From contig NZ_CP115541.1 in NCBI RefSeq assembly GCF_031834595.1, positions 1-64,000 of the forward strand: a DNA stretch of 64,000 nucleotides, written 5' to 3'. Shown here in pieces: positions 18,232 to 25,797 of this stretch. A program made the translations under genes and the position numbers. This DNA comes from Stenotrophomonas oahuensis. GTDB lineage: Bacteria; Pseudomonadota; Gammaproteobacteria; Xanthomonadales; Xanthomonadaceae. Under the pieces are notes generated by a model that saw nothing but the letters and a program-made list of their open reading frames with translations, was not told where the DNA came from and did not search any database. Position 1 is the first letter of the stretch. Each line of letters begins with the position of its first letter.

Positions 18232-19242
18232 TCAACGACCGGCGACGGCGGCCATGATCGCCTTCTGCACGTGCAGGCGGTTCTCGGCTTCGTTGATGGC
18301 AATGCACTGCGGCGAATCCATCACGCCGTCGGTGGCCTTGACGTTGCGGCGCAGCGGCAGGCAGTGGCTGAACACGCCGTTGTTGGTGAGCGCCATCTTG
18401 CGTTCGTCCACGATGAAGTGCTTGTACTGGTCGCGGATCGGCTTTTCCGGCTCCCAGTTGCCGAAGAACGGCAGCGCGCCCCAGCTCTTGGCGTAGACCA
18501 CGTCGGCACCGGCGTAGGCGCTGTCGATGTCATGGCTGATCTTCAGCGAACCGCCGTTCTCGGCGACGTTCTGCTCCGCCCAGCCCATGTAGCGCTCGTC
18601 CAGGATGTAATCCGCGGTCGGGCACAGCAGGGTCACGTCCATGCCCATGCGGGTGGCGATGGTCAGTGCCGAGTTGGCCACCGCGGTGTTCAGCGGCTTG
18701 GGGTGGTAGGTCCAGGTCAGCACGTACTTCTTGCCGCGCAGGTCCTGGGTGCCGAAGTGTTCCTGCAGTGCCATCACGTGGGCCAGTTCCTGGCACGGGT
18801 GGGTGATGGTTTCCATGTTGATCACCGGCACCGGCGAGTACTTGGCGAAGCTGTTGAGCACGATGTCCTGGCGGTCATAGGCCCAGTCGACGAACTTCGG
18901 GAACGCGCGCACCGCGATGATGTCGCAGTACCGGCCCAGCACCTTGGCCACTTCGGCGATGTGCTCTTCGGTGTCGCCGTCCATCACCGCGCCCAGGTTG
19001 AACTCGATCGGCCAGGCATCTTTGCCCGGCTGCAGCACCACCGCATGCGCGCCCAGCTGGAACGCGCCCAGCTCGAAGCTGGTGCGGGTACGCATGGACG
19101 GATTGAAGAACACCAGGGCGATGGACTTGCCCTTCAGGTGGTCGCCGAGCTTGTTCTGTTTGAACAGGGCGGCCTGGGTCAGCAGGGCGTCCAGTTCCGG
19201 ACGGCTCCAGTCCTGAGTGTTCAGGAAGTGCTTCAGGGACAT
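18232..19242 (-). CDS. argF': N-acetylornithine carbamoyltransferase
   Basis: Transfers a carbamoyl group to N-acetylornithine to give N-acetylcitrulline; the enzyme was first characterised in Xanthomonas campestris. The carbamoyl-phosphate motif is FNPSMRTRTSFELG, with ETITHPCQELAH and HCLPLRRN after it. The C-terminal half has AKSWGALPFFGNWEPEK where ordinary ornithine carbamoyltransferases carry an SMG loop, which marks the acetylornithine type. At 336 residues it is full length. The start is the ATG at 19242; it opens the structural part of the operon, 73 bases after an attenuator-like terminator. Confidence 0.93.
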   Translation of the reverse strand: MSLKHFLNTQDWSRPELDALLTQAALFKQNKLGDHLKGKSIALVFFNPSMRTRTSFELGAFQLGAHAVVLQPGKDAWPIEFNLGAVMDGDTEEHIAEVAKVLGRYCDIIAVRAFPKFVDWAYDRQDIVLNSFAKYSPVPVINMETITHPCQELAHVMALQEHFGTQDLRGKKYVLTWTYHPKPLNTAVANSALTIATRMGMDVTLLCPTADYILDERYMGWAEQNVAENGGSLKISHDIDSAYAGADVVYAKSWGALPFFGNWEPEKPIRDQYKHFIVDERKMALTNNGVFSHCLPLRRNVKATDGVMDSPQCIAINEAENRLHVQKAIMAAVAGR

Positions 19243-19314
19243 CGATCGATCCTTTGAGGCGGGTTTCAATGGAAGAAAGGGTACAAATGCAACTTTTCAA
19301 ATCGTAGAAACGAA

Positions 19315-19404
19315 AAAACCCAGCACGGGGGCTGGGTTTTCCGAACAGACAGCACGAAGCTCCGGTTACCCAGCGAAAATGTGGGGTTCCGGTCGGCGGG
19401 CACG
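19315..19404 (-). promoter_or_regulatory. Predicted arginine attenuator (mutually exclusive hairpins)
   Basis: Reading the minus strand, three alternative pairings are possible. Segment 1 (19392-19384, CCGGAACCC) pairs with segment 2 (19374-19362, containing GGGTAACCGG). The GCTGGGT of segment 2 (19374-19368) pairs with ACCCAGC of segment 3. Segment 3 (19340-19331, AAAACCCAGC) pairs with segment 4 (19324-19315, GCTGGGTTTT), giving a 10-bp stem with a T run, an intrinsic terminator. Codons CGC CGA for arginine lie directly before segment 1, and the leader stop codon lies inside segment 2. This matches textbook ribosome-mediated attenuation. Confidence 0.65.
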
Positions 19405-19467
19405 CGACGTCATGCCCGTAGCCATACGGGCGGCGCTGGTGTCGTGCTGGAAGTCGGTGAGTTTCAT
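19366..19467 (-). CDS. Putative arginine-operon leader peptide
   Basis: A 33-codon open frame (MKLTDFQHDT to PEPHIFAG) with arginine at positions 14, 22, 24 and 25, in the only gap upstream of argF'. Its stop codon overlaps hairpin segment 2 of the predicted attenuator. A promoter-like pair (TTGCAC-N16-TAAAGA) ends nine bases before the ATG, so the leader mRNA may have almost no 5' untranslated region; otherwise GGCGGG is the only ribosome-site-like sequence. No other function is apparent for so short a frame. Translation needs experimental support. Confidence 0.55.
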   Translation of the reverse strand: MKLTDFQHDTSAARMATGMTSRARRPEPHIFAG

Positions 19468-19475
19468 CGCCCGCC

Positions 19476-19504
19476 ATCTTTACATGTGCGGGGGGCGGGT
19501 GCAA
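19476..19504 (-). promoter_or_regulatory. Candidate promoter of the arginine operon
   Basis: On the minus strand TTGCAC (19504-19499) and TAAAGA (19482-19477) are 16 bases apart. They lie between the stop of the upstream gene (19514) and the leader ATG (19467). Neither box is a close match to consensus; position supports the call. Confidence 0.35.
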
Positions 19505-19513
19505 CACCCGTCG

Positions 19514-20086
19514 TTACGGATTGGCCGGCCCGGCCTGCTGCTCGGCCCCGACCCACGGGGTGATCGAGACCCGGATCTTGAGGCGGTTGCCCGGATCTTC
19601 CGGCAGCCGCGAACGGTACTTGGTGCCCTTGTAGACGTAATCCACGTCGTAGGCGATGGGCCGGCGGAACTCACGGCCGACCGGCACGATCTTGCAGTCA
19701 CGGGTCAATAACGGGCCATTGCCGGCCGCCGGGGCGGCTTCCACCACCGGGCTGCCGTCTTCGTTCACCTGGGTGTCGTCACGCTTGAAGATCGAGCGCA
19801 CCGAGTCCATGAAGCGGCCGAAACGGCCCTTCTCTTCCTGCGGCTCTTCGCCGGTGACGTTCACCGGAGCTAGGGTCCGGGTCGAGACCGGCTCGCAATG
19901 CTCCTCGGTGCGGGTGGCCCGCAGGGTCTGGAACACCGGCTCCACGTTGAGCACCTGGGCGTAGTCGAACTTGACATTCTCGACAATCACCACCCGGTTG
20001 CGCACGTCGGCTTCCTGGGCGCACGCCGTGAAGGCGGCACTTCCGGTCAGGCAGCCAGCCAGCGTCAGCAACAAAGCGGATTTCAT
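19514..20086 (-). CDS. Exported protein with YcfJ-like C-terminal part
   Basis: A 190-residue protein with a signal sequence (MKSALLLTLAGCLTGSAAFTACAQ); LAGC at 9-12 resembles a lipobox but gives an unusually short signal. The C-terminal piece (DCKIVPVGREFRRPIAYDVDYVYKGTKY to RLPEDPGNRLKIRV) resembles the end of YcfJ-type glycine-zipper envelope proteins, but no glycine zipper is present. Function unknown. The start is the ATG at 20086. Divergent from cysS; arginine operon follows downstream on the same strand. Confidence 0.65.
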   Translation of the reverse strand: MKSALLLTLAGCLTGSAAFTACAQEADVRNRVVIVENVKFDYAQVLNVEPVFQTLRATRTEEHCEPVSTRTLAPVNVTGEEPQEEKGRFGRFMDSVRSIFKRDDTQVNEDGSPVVEAAPAAGNGPLLTRDCKIVPVGREFRRPIAYDVDYVYKGTKYRSRLPEDPGNRLKIRVSITPWVGAEQQAGPANP

Positions 20087-20303
20087 TGGCAACCGGGTCG
20101 AGGACAAGGGGGATAGTGTAGGCAGTGCCAGGGGCAAGGGGCTGAACATTACCCGTCCGTGACGCTATTGCCCATAGCTAGACGGCCATAAAACGACACC
20201 ACCTGACGTGGTCAGCCCGCTTCAGGCCCCGCCAGACCGGCGCTGGCGACCGTTGTGCTCTAAAATCGGGGGCTTGCCCCACTCCCCTCGGCCAACGCCC
20301 CTC

Positions 20304-21677
20304 ATGACCCTGCGCCTGCACAACAACCTGACACGCCAGCTCGAACCGTTCACCCCGCTCGATCCGGCCTGTCCGACCCTGTATGTGTGCGGTCCCACGG
20401 TCTACAACTATGTACATATCGGCAACGCCCGCGGGCCGGTGGTGTTCGGGGTGCTGGCCGACCTGCTGCGCCGGCGTTTCGGCGGTTTGCGCTACGCGCG
20501 CAACATCACCGACGTGGACGACAAGATCAACACCGCCGCACGCGAGCAGAACGTGCCGATCACCGCGATCACCGACCGCTTTGCCGCCGCCTACCGTGAA
20601 GACATGGCCACGCTGGGCGTGGTGCCGCCGGACATCGAGCCGGAAGCCACCGCGCACATGGCGCAGATCATCACCATGATCGAGCAGCTGATCGCGGCCG
20701 GGCATGCCTACGCGGCCGAAGGCCACGTACTGTTTTCGGTGTCTTCGTATGCCGACTACGGCAAGCTCTCGCGCCGCGACCCGGAGGAAATGCTGGCCGG
20801 CGCACGCGTGGACGTGGCTCCCTACAAGCGTGACCCGGGCGACTTCGTGCTGTGGAAGCCGTCCAGCGACGACCTGCCGGGCTGGGATTCGCCCTGGGGC
20901 CGTGGCCGCCCCGGCTGGCATATCGAATGCTCGGCGATGGCCGCCGCACACCTGGGCGAAACCATCGATATTCACGCCGGCGGTGTCGACCTGCAGTTCC
21001 CGCACCACGAGAACGAGATCGCGCAGAGCGAGTGCGCCCACGGCGGCAAGACCTTCGCCCGGTTCTGGCTGCACAACGGCATGCTCAACTTCGGCGGCGC
21101 CAAGATGAGCAAGTCGATCGGCAACATCGAGCGCGTGCATGACCTGGTGCGCAAGCATGCGCCGGAAGCGCTGCGACTGGCCCTGCTGTCGGCACACTAC
21201 CGACAGCCGCTGGACTGGTCCGATGCGCTGATCGAACAATCCGCGCGCACGCTGGATCGTCTGTACGGCACCCTGCGTGATCTGGCCGACGTGGAAGCCA
21301 CGGCGGTAATTCCGGCGGAAGTGGAAGCCACCCTGGACGACGACCTGAACACCCCGCAGGCGCTGGCCGAGCTGGCGCGCCTGGGTGCTGAAGCGCGTCG
21401 TGCCGAACCGGCAGACCGTGTCGCCGCCAAGTCTGCCCTGCTGGGCGCAGGCCTGGCGCTGGGCCTGCTGCAGCAGGACCCGGCGGCGTGGTTTGGTACC
21501 GCCGGTGGCGACGCCGACGACGATGCACGCATCCAGGGCCTGATTGACGAACGCACGGCTGCCAAGGCTGGGCGTGACTTTGCCCGTGCTGATGCGATCC
21601 GCGACCAGTTGGCGGCGGAAGGCATAGTGCTGGAGGACACCGCGCAGGGTATTCGCTGGGTGCGCAAGCGCGGCTGA
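20304..21677 (+). CDS. cysS: Cysteinyl-tRNA synthetase
   Basis: Charges tRNA-Cys with cysteine. The class I signatures are HIGN (in [14 protein letters not shown], about residue 37) and KMSKS (about 267). The zinc site uses Cys near CGPTVYN, Cys in HIECSAMA, and the HHENE motif. Full length at 457 residues. The start is the ATG at 20304 (MTLRLHNNL), which gives the usual N terminus. A TAAAAT box at 20261 could be its -10 element. Confidence 0.96.
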   Translation: MTLRLHNNLTRQLEPFTPLDPACPTLYVCGPTVYNYVHIGNARGPVVFGVLADLLRRRFGGLRYARNITDVDDKINTAAREQNVPITAITDRFAAAYREDMATLGVVPPDIEPEATAHMAQIITMIEQLIAAGHAYAAEGHVLFSVSSYADYGKLSRRDPEEMLAGARVDVAPYKRDPGDFVLWKPSSDDLPGWDSPWGRGRPGWHIECSAMAAAHLGETIDIHAGGVDLQFPHHENEIAQSECAHGGKTFARFWLHNGMLNFGGAKMSKSIGNIERVHDLVRKHAPEALRLALLSAHYRQPLDWSDALIEQSARTLDRLYGTLRDLADVEATAVIPAEVEATLDDDLNTPQALAELARLGAEARRAEPADRVAAKSALLGAGLALGLLQQDPAAWFGTAGGDADDDARIQGLIDERTAAKAGRDFARADAIRDQLAAEGIVLEDTAQGIRWVRKRG

Positions 21678-21683
21678 CGCCGT

Positions 21684-21739
21684 CACCCGACCAACGGTCG
21701 GGTGCTACCGGGTCACTCCACCAACGGTCGGGTGTTACC
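21684..21739. repeat. Two short palindromes downstream of cysS
   Basis: ACCCGACC-N2-CGGTCGGGT ending in GCTACC at 21709 and a degenerate second copy at 21716-21739 share CCAACGGTCGGGTG. They resemble SMAG units with altered ends. Confidence 0.6.
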
Positions 21740-21809
21740 GGGTTTCCGCGGCGGTGTTGTGTGGCGGCCGTGTTGTTTCGTTGATACCGAATTGATTGAG
21801 AGTGTTGTG

Positions 21810-22244
21810 ATGGAAAGTCCGTTCCCGCTTGAACCCACTGCTGCCGAAGCGCAGGCCGCCATTGCCGAGGAATTCGCCTTCTTCGGTGACTGGTCCGAGC
21901 GCTACCAGTACCTGATCGACCTGGGCCGCAAGCTGCCGGCCTTCCCTGAGGAATGGAAATCCGAAGAACACCGTCTGCTCGGCTGCCAGTCGATGGTCTG
22001 GATCGTGCCGGAGGGCAACGCGCAGAACCTGCGCTTCCATGCGATCAGTGACTCGGCCATCGTCTCGGGTCTGATCTACCTGGCCCTGCGGGTGTACTCG
22101 GGCCGTTCGGCGGAAGAGATCCTGGCGACCGAGCCGACCTACATCAGCGACATCGGCCTGGCCAAGCACCTGTCGCCAACCCGCAGCAACGGCGTGGCGG
22201 CGATGCTGGCCTTCATCCGCGACACCGCAAAAGCACAATCGTGA
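21810..22244 (+). CDS. sufE: SufE-family cysteine desulfuration protein
   Basis: Accepts sulfur from the desulfurase SufS for iron-sulfur cluster assembly. The active cysteine is in RLLGCQSMVW (residue 58), the family hallmark. At 144 residues it is full length. The start is the ATG at 21810. No suf genes are near, so it acts in trans. The next gene starts inside its stop codon (GTGA), so the MFS gene is translationally coupled to it. Confidence 0.92.
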   Translation: MESPFPLEPTAAEAQAAIAEEFAFFGDWSERYQYLIDLGRKLPAFPEEWKSEEHRLLGCQSMVWIVPEGNAQNLRFHAISDSAIVSGLIYLALRVYSGRSAEEILATEPTYISDIGLAKHLSPTRSNGVAAMLAFIRDTAKAQS

Positions 22245-23497
22245 GCCCGGCCGCCCCCACGCCGGCCGGCGAAGAAAGCGCACTCGGTCTGCTGGCCCGC
22301 CCGGGCTTCGCACAAGTACTGGCGTACCGCATCCTGGCGATGCTGTCGTACCAGATCGTGGCGGTGACGGTGGGTTGGCACATCTACGAGGTGACCCGCA
22401 ATCCGTTCTCGCTGGGCCTGGTGGGGCTGGCCGAGGTGCTGCCGTTCTTCTGCGTGGCCCCGTTTGCGGGCTATCTGGTTGACCATCTGCCGCGCCGCCG
22501 GCTGGGCATGGTGGCGTGCACGGGGCTGGTGCTGACGGCCGTGGTGCTGACCTGCGTGGCGATGGGCTGGCTTCCCTTCAATGGGGTCTGGCCGATCTAC
22601 GCGGCGATTGCGCTGACCGGCATGGTGCGCGCGTTCCTGTCGCCGATCTACAACGCGTTGTTCGCACGGGTGCTGGAACGGCACCAGTACGCACGTGGCG
22701 CGGGCCTGGGCGCGGTAGTGTTCCAGACCGGCATGGTGATCGGCCCGGCCCTGGGTGGCGTGCTGGTGGGCATGGGCGGCAAGGGCGTGGCCTATGCGGT
22801 GGCGGCGACGTTCGCGCTGGCGGCGCTGGGCTGTCTGGCCGCACTGCGGGTGAGCGAGCCGGTGCATACCGGCCCGGCGGCACCGATCTTCAAGAGCATC
22901 GCCGAAGGCGGCCGGTTCGTGCTGGGCAACCGGATCATGGTGGGCGCGATGGCGCTGGACATGTTCTCGGTGTTGCTGGGCGGCGTGGTGGCGATGCTGC
23001 CGGCGTTCCTGCATGAAATCCTGCACCACGGCCCAGAGGGTCTGGGCATCCTGCGCGCCGCCCCGGCACTGGGCTCAGTGTGCGTGGGTCTGTGGCTGGC
23101 GCGGCACCCGCTGCAGAAGCACGCGGGCCGGGTGCTGTTGTTCGCGGTGGCGGGCTTTGGCCTGTGCGTGATCGGCTTCGGCCTGTCCCACCACTTCTGG
23201 CTGTCGGCGGCAATCCTGCTGTTCTACGGGGCCTTCGACGGCGTCTCGGTGGTGGTACGCTCGACCATCCTGCAGCTGGCCACGCCCGAGGAAATGCGTG
23301 GGCGCGTGTCCTCGATCAACGGCATTTTCATCAGTTCCTCGAACGAACTGGGCGCGTTCTACGCCGGCACCATGGCCAAACTGCTGGGCCTGGTCCCAGC
23401 GGTGGTGCTGGGCGGCTTCGCGGTACTGAGCGTGGCCGGCATCACCGCCTGGAAGAACCCCACCCTGCGCCGCTTGAATCTGCGCGATCTGCAGTAG
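22241..23497 (+). CDS. MFS transporter, EntS-like
   Basis: A 418-residue membrane protein with about eleven to twelve helices. Motif A appears as GYLVDHLPRRRLGM after helix 2, and GTMAKLLGLVPAVVLGG closes the protein. It resembles the MFS_3/EntS (siderophore exporter) branch, but the substrate is not known. Starts with GTG overlapping the sufE stop. Its own TAG stop is the GTAG of the SMAG unit that opens repeat island R2. Confidence 0.8.
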   Translation: MSPAAPTPAGEESALGLLARPGFAQVLAYRILAMLSYQIVAVTVGWHIYEVTRNPFSLGLVGLAEVLPFFCVAPFAGYLVDHLPRRRLGMVACTGLVLTAVVLTCVAMGWLPFNGVWPIYAAIALTGMVRAFLSPIYNALFARVLERHQYARGAGLGAVVFQTGMVIGPALGGVLVGMGGKGVAYAVAATFALAALGCLAALRVSEPVHTGPAAPIFKSIAEGGRFVLGNRIMVGAMALDMFSVLLGGVVAMLPAFLHEILHHGPEGLGILRAAPALGSVCVGLWLARHPLQKHAGRVLLFAVAGFGLCVIGFGLSHHFWLSAAILLFYGAFDGVSVVVRSTILQLATPEEMRGRVSSINGIFISSSNELGAFYAGTMAKLLGLVPAVVLGGFAVLSVAGITAWKNPTLRRLNLRDLQ

Positions 23498-23563
23498 AGC
23501 TGGGCTTGCCCGGCTGCTGTTGGATTCGTGCGAACAGCCCTCGGTTCACGGTATCCCTGACTT

Positions 23564-23668
23564 GGCGGCTCGGGATGGGCGTTCCGGGGGACGGCGCAAG
23601 TACGTCCTTGTAGCCTCAGTCGCCGCATCCATGCGGCTCATGCCCCCTCCAGCCCACCCCGAGCCACC
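23564..23668. repeat. Type-b nested palindrome in R2
   Basis: Outer arms GGCGGCTCGGGATGGGC (23564-23580) and GCCCACCCCGAGCCACC (23652-23668) pair over about 17 positions. Inner arms GCCGCAT and ATGCGGC (23622-23637) flank a CC apex. Confidence 0.75.
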
Positions 23669-23853
23669 CTCGACAGAGGGTCGGTGGCCATGGGAAATGC
23701 CAGATCAACGGCAACGTTGATCCGAGGTCATGCGTTACCGAACGTTGGGGATTTCACGGCGATCGTCTGTCGACCGATCCCACCAAGGCATTCCGAATTC
23801 CACCGGGGCCAAGCGCGGCTTTTGATTTTCCATGGCCACCGGCCAACTGTCTG

Positions 23854-23959
23854 GGGCGTGCCGGGGTGGGTTTGCGGGACCGTAGAAAACATGGATGTTT
23901 TCTACGAGCCCCCATGGACGGGTTTACGGCGTGTCCCGCAAACCCACCCTGGCACGCCC
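23854..23959. repeat. Type-a nested palindrome in R2
   Basis: Outer arms of 27 bases (23854-23880 and 23933-23959) are complementary at all but two or so positions; both contain TGGGTTTGCGGGAC or its complement. The inner hairpin (23881-23906) has 12-base arms CGTAGAAAACAT and ATGTTTTCTACG around GG. A linker (23907-23932) lies on the right side only. Confidence 0.85.
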
Positions 23960-24036
23960 AAACACGGAAACCGATGACCACCGGCTGTTCGCCAAAAACC
24001 AACAGCAGCCGGGCAAGCCCGGCTCTACGAGCAACA

Positions 24037-24062
24037 AAAAACCCGGCCGGAGCCGGGTTTTT
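24037..24062 (-). terminator. Rho-independent terminator of dksA
   Basis: AAAAACCCGGC and GCCGGGTTTTT form an 11-bp stem with loop CGGA, 24 bases after the dksA stop on the minus strand; both sides are T/A-rich so it may work in both directions. Confidence 0.85.
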
Positions 24063-24086
24063 CGCGCAATCAGCAACAGCGAGCGA

Positions 24087-25265
24087 TCAATCGCCCTGCT
24101 GCTTCTGCATGTGCTCCCAACGCTCCTGGGCGTCGATGGTGCGTTCGGCGGTCAGACGCGCTTCCAGGCGGTCCAGGCCGATCTCTTCACCGGTGTCGAC
24201 GCAGTAGCCGTAGTCGCCGGCTTCCAGACGCTTCAGGGTGCTTTCGATCTTGCCGATCAGCTTGCGGTAGCGGTCGCGGGTACGCAGTTCGAGCGAATTT
24301 TCCGTTTCGCGGGTGGCGCGTTCGGCTTCGTCGCCGATGTCGCGGACTTCTTCCTTGAGGTTCTCGATGGTCTGCTTGGACTCTTCGACCAGCTCACCAC
24401 GCCACTGCTGCAGACGCTGGCGGAAATACTCCAGCTGCAGCGGGCTCATGTATTCCTCTTCTGCACTCGGCTTGTAGCCGGCGGGCAGGATCGGACGGCC
24501 GGTGGCCTCGTCGGTCTTGTACTCCACTACCTTGACCTTGGTGCGCGGAGCCGGGGCGGACGAGCGCGCGGCGACGGCCACGGCGACCTTGCCGACGGGG
24601 CGCTGCACGGCAGGCTTGGCGGTGGGCTCGGACTTGGCGGGGGTTTTTGCAGGCGATTTCGAAACGGGCACGGGATTCTTGTTTTGCGGGGCCTTCGGCG
24701 CGGGGGCAGCCGCTGCCGCCTTCGGCGCAGCGGCCGGGGCAGGAGCAGGCTTGGCCGCGGCCTTGGCCGGGACAGACTTGGCCGGAGCCGGCGGAGCCGA
24801 CTTCGGTGCGGACTTCACTACGGGTGCTGCGGCCGGCTTGGCGGCCGGCTTGGATGCCACGGGCTTGCTGGCAGCCTTGGCCGGTGCCGGCTTGGCAACG
24901 GCTTGCTTCACCGGCGCGGGCTTGGCCGCCGGCTTTGCGGGTGCTTTGACGGCTTTGGCCGGAGCGGCGACCTTCTTTGCCGGGGCCTTGGCGACCGGCT
25001 TGGGCGCAGCCTTCTTCGCCACCACCGGCTTCTTGACCGGTGCCTTGGCAACAGGCTTGGCCGGAGCCGCCTTCTTTGCGGGCTTGGCCGGAGCGGCAAC
25101 CTTCTTTGCTGGTGCCTTCGGAGCCGGCTTGGCAGCCGCCTTCTTGGCCACGACCGGTTTGGTCGCCGGCTTCTTGGCAACGGACTTGGCCGCCTTCTTG
25201 ACTACAGGCTTGGCGGTTTTCTTGGCGGCCTGGACGGCCTTCTTTGCAGTTTTTTTAGCAGCCAC
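24087..25265 (-). CDS. dksA: DksA-like RNA polymerase-binding regulator with long basic tail
   Basis: The last 133 of 392 residues are a DksA domain: a coiled coil with tip sequence GDEAERAT (Asp, Glu and Ala where E. coli has Asp71, Asp74, Ala76), then a globular end. Of the four zinc cysteines only one remains (GYCVDTGEEIG; TAERTIDAQ in place of the second pair), so zinc is probably not bound. The first roughly 245 residues are AAKK/PAKKA/AKPA repeats like a histone H1 tail. I start at GTG 25265 because AAGGAAGAG precedes it by 7 bases; the frame is open further upstream. It should mediate ppGpp-dependent control of transcription. Confidence 0.85.
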   Translation of the reverse strand: MAAKKTAKKAVQAAKKTAKPVVKKAAKSVAKKPATKPVVAKKAAAKPAPKAPAKKVAAPAKPAKKAAPAKPVAKAPVKKPVVAKKAAPKPVAKAPAKKVAAPAKAVKAPAKPAAKPAPVKQAVAKPAPAKAASKPVASKPAAKPAAAPVVKSAPKSAPPAPAKSVPAKAAAKPAPAPAAAPKAAAAAPAPKAPQNKNPVPVSKSPAKTPAKSEPTAKPAVQRPVGKVAVAVAARSSAPAPRTKVKVVEYKTDEATGRPILPAGYKPSAEEEYMSPLQLEYFRQRLQQWRGELVEESKQTIENLKEEVRDIGDEAERATRETENSLELRTRDRYRKLIGKIESTLKRLEAGDYGYCVDTGEEIGLDRLEARLTAERTIDAQERWEHMQKQQGD

Positions 25266-25541
25266 GAAACGCTCTTCCTTGGTTTCCCCCGGGGCCCGGG
25301 AAAGCGGGCCTTTATAGCCTACCCGACCCGCAGCAGCAACCACGTGACGGACTCCGTTCATGCGCGGAGCCGTCTGCGGTGACATCGGGCCCCGGATGGG
25401 GTGGACCGACGTGCGCAGTTCGGTACCTGACCCGGCGCCTTCGACACCGGGGCGGCCTGCCCGCGCACCAGGCGCGGACCGGACCAACAGCCCATCCTGC
25501 GACAAATGCGGCCTTCATGCCAACTGCTCTAAGATGGGGAG

Positions 25542-25796
25542 GTGATCTCACGCCTGCTCATCGCCCTGCTCCGCGTCTACAAGCGCTTCATCAGCCCACT
25601 GCTGGGACCGCGCTGTCGCTTCATGCCCAGCTGTTCTGAATACGCCATGCAGGCCATTGCCATGCACGGCCCCGCGCGCGGTAGCTGGCTTGCCGCCAAG
25701 CGCCTGGGGCGTTGCCATCCCTTCCATCCCGGCGGTATCGACGAGGTGCCGCCGCGCACCGATCGCGCCGCCTGTCGCTGCCCAGGAACCCACTGA
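25542..25796 (+). CDS. yidD: YidD, membrane protein insertion efficiency factor
   Basis: An 84-residue protein with the family pattern [24 protein letters not shown] and [14 protein letters not shown]. It assists YidC/Sec in membrane protein insertion. In most bacteria it sits between rnpA and yidC; here it stands alone before dihydroorotase, one base from it. The GTG start has no spaced ribosome site, and TAAGAT ends six bases before it, so a leaderless transcript is possible. Confidence 0.88.
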   Translation: MISRLLIALLRVYKRFISPLLGPRCRFMPSCSEYAMQAIAMHGPARGSWLAAKRLGRCHPFHPGGIDEVPPRTDRAACRCPGTH

Positions 25797-25797
25797 A

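Larger units (their letters stand above)
23494..24028. repeat. Composite repeat island R2 (535 bp)
   Basis: Bounded by inverted SMAG units extended on the inside: GTAGAGCTGGGCTTGCCC at 23494 and its complement ending CTCTAC at 24028, both continuing as GCTGCTGTTGG. Inside are a type-b palindrome (23564-23668), a 60-bp module (23726-23785), and a type-a palindrome (23854-23959). R4 at 46431-46965 has the same length and the same modules in reverse order and orientation. No coding frame is supported. Confidence 0.85.

Noticed and set aside
23895..25382. Plus-strand frame opposite dksA with Gly/Leu/Arg repeats
   Set aside because: It mirrors the Lys/Ala/Pro repeats of DksA; it has no similarity to a real protein.
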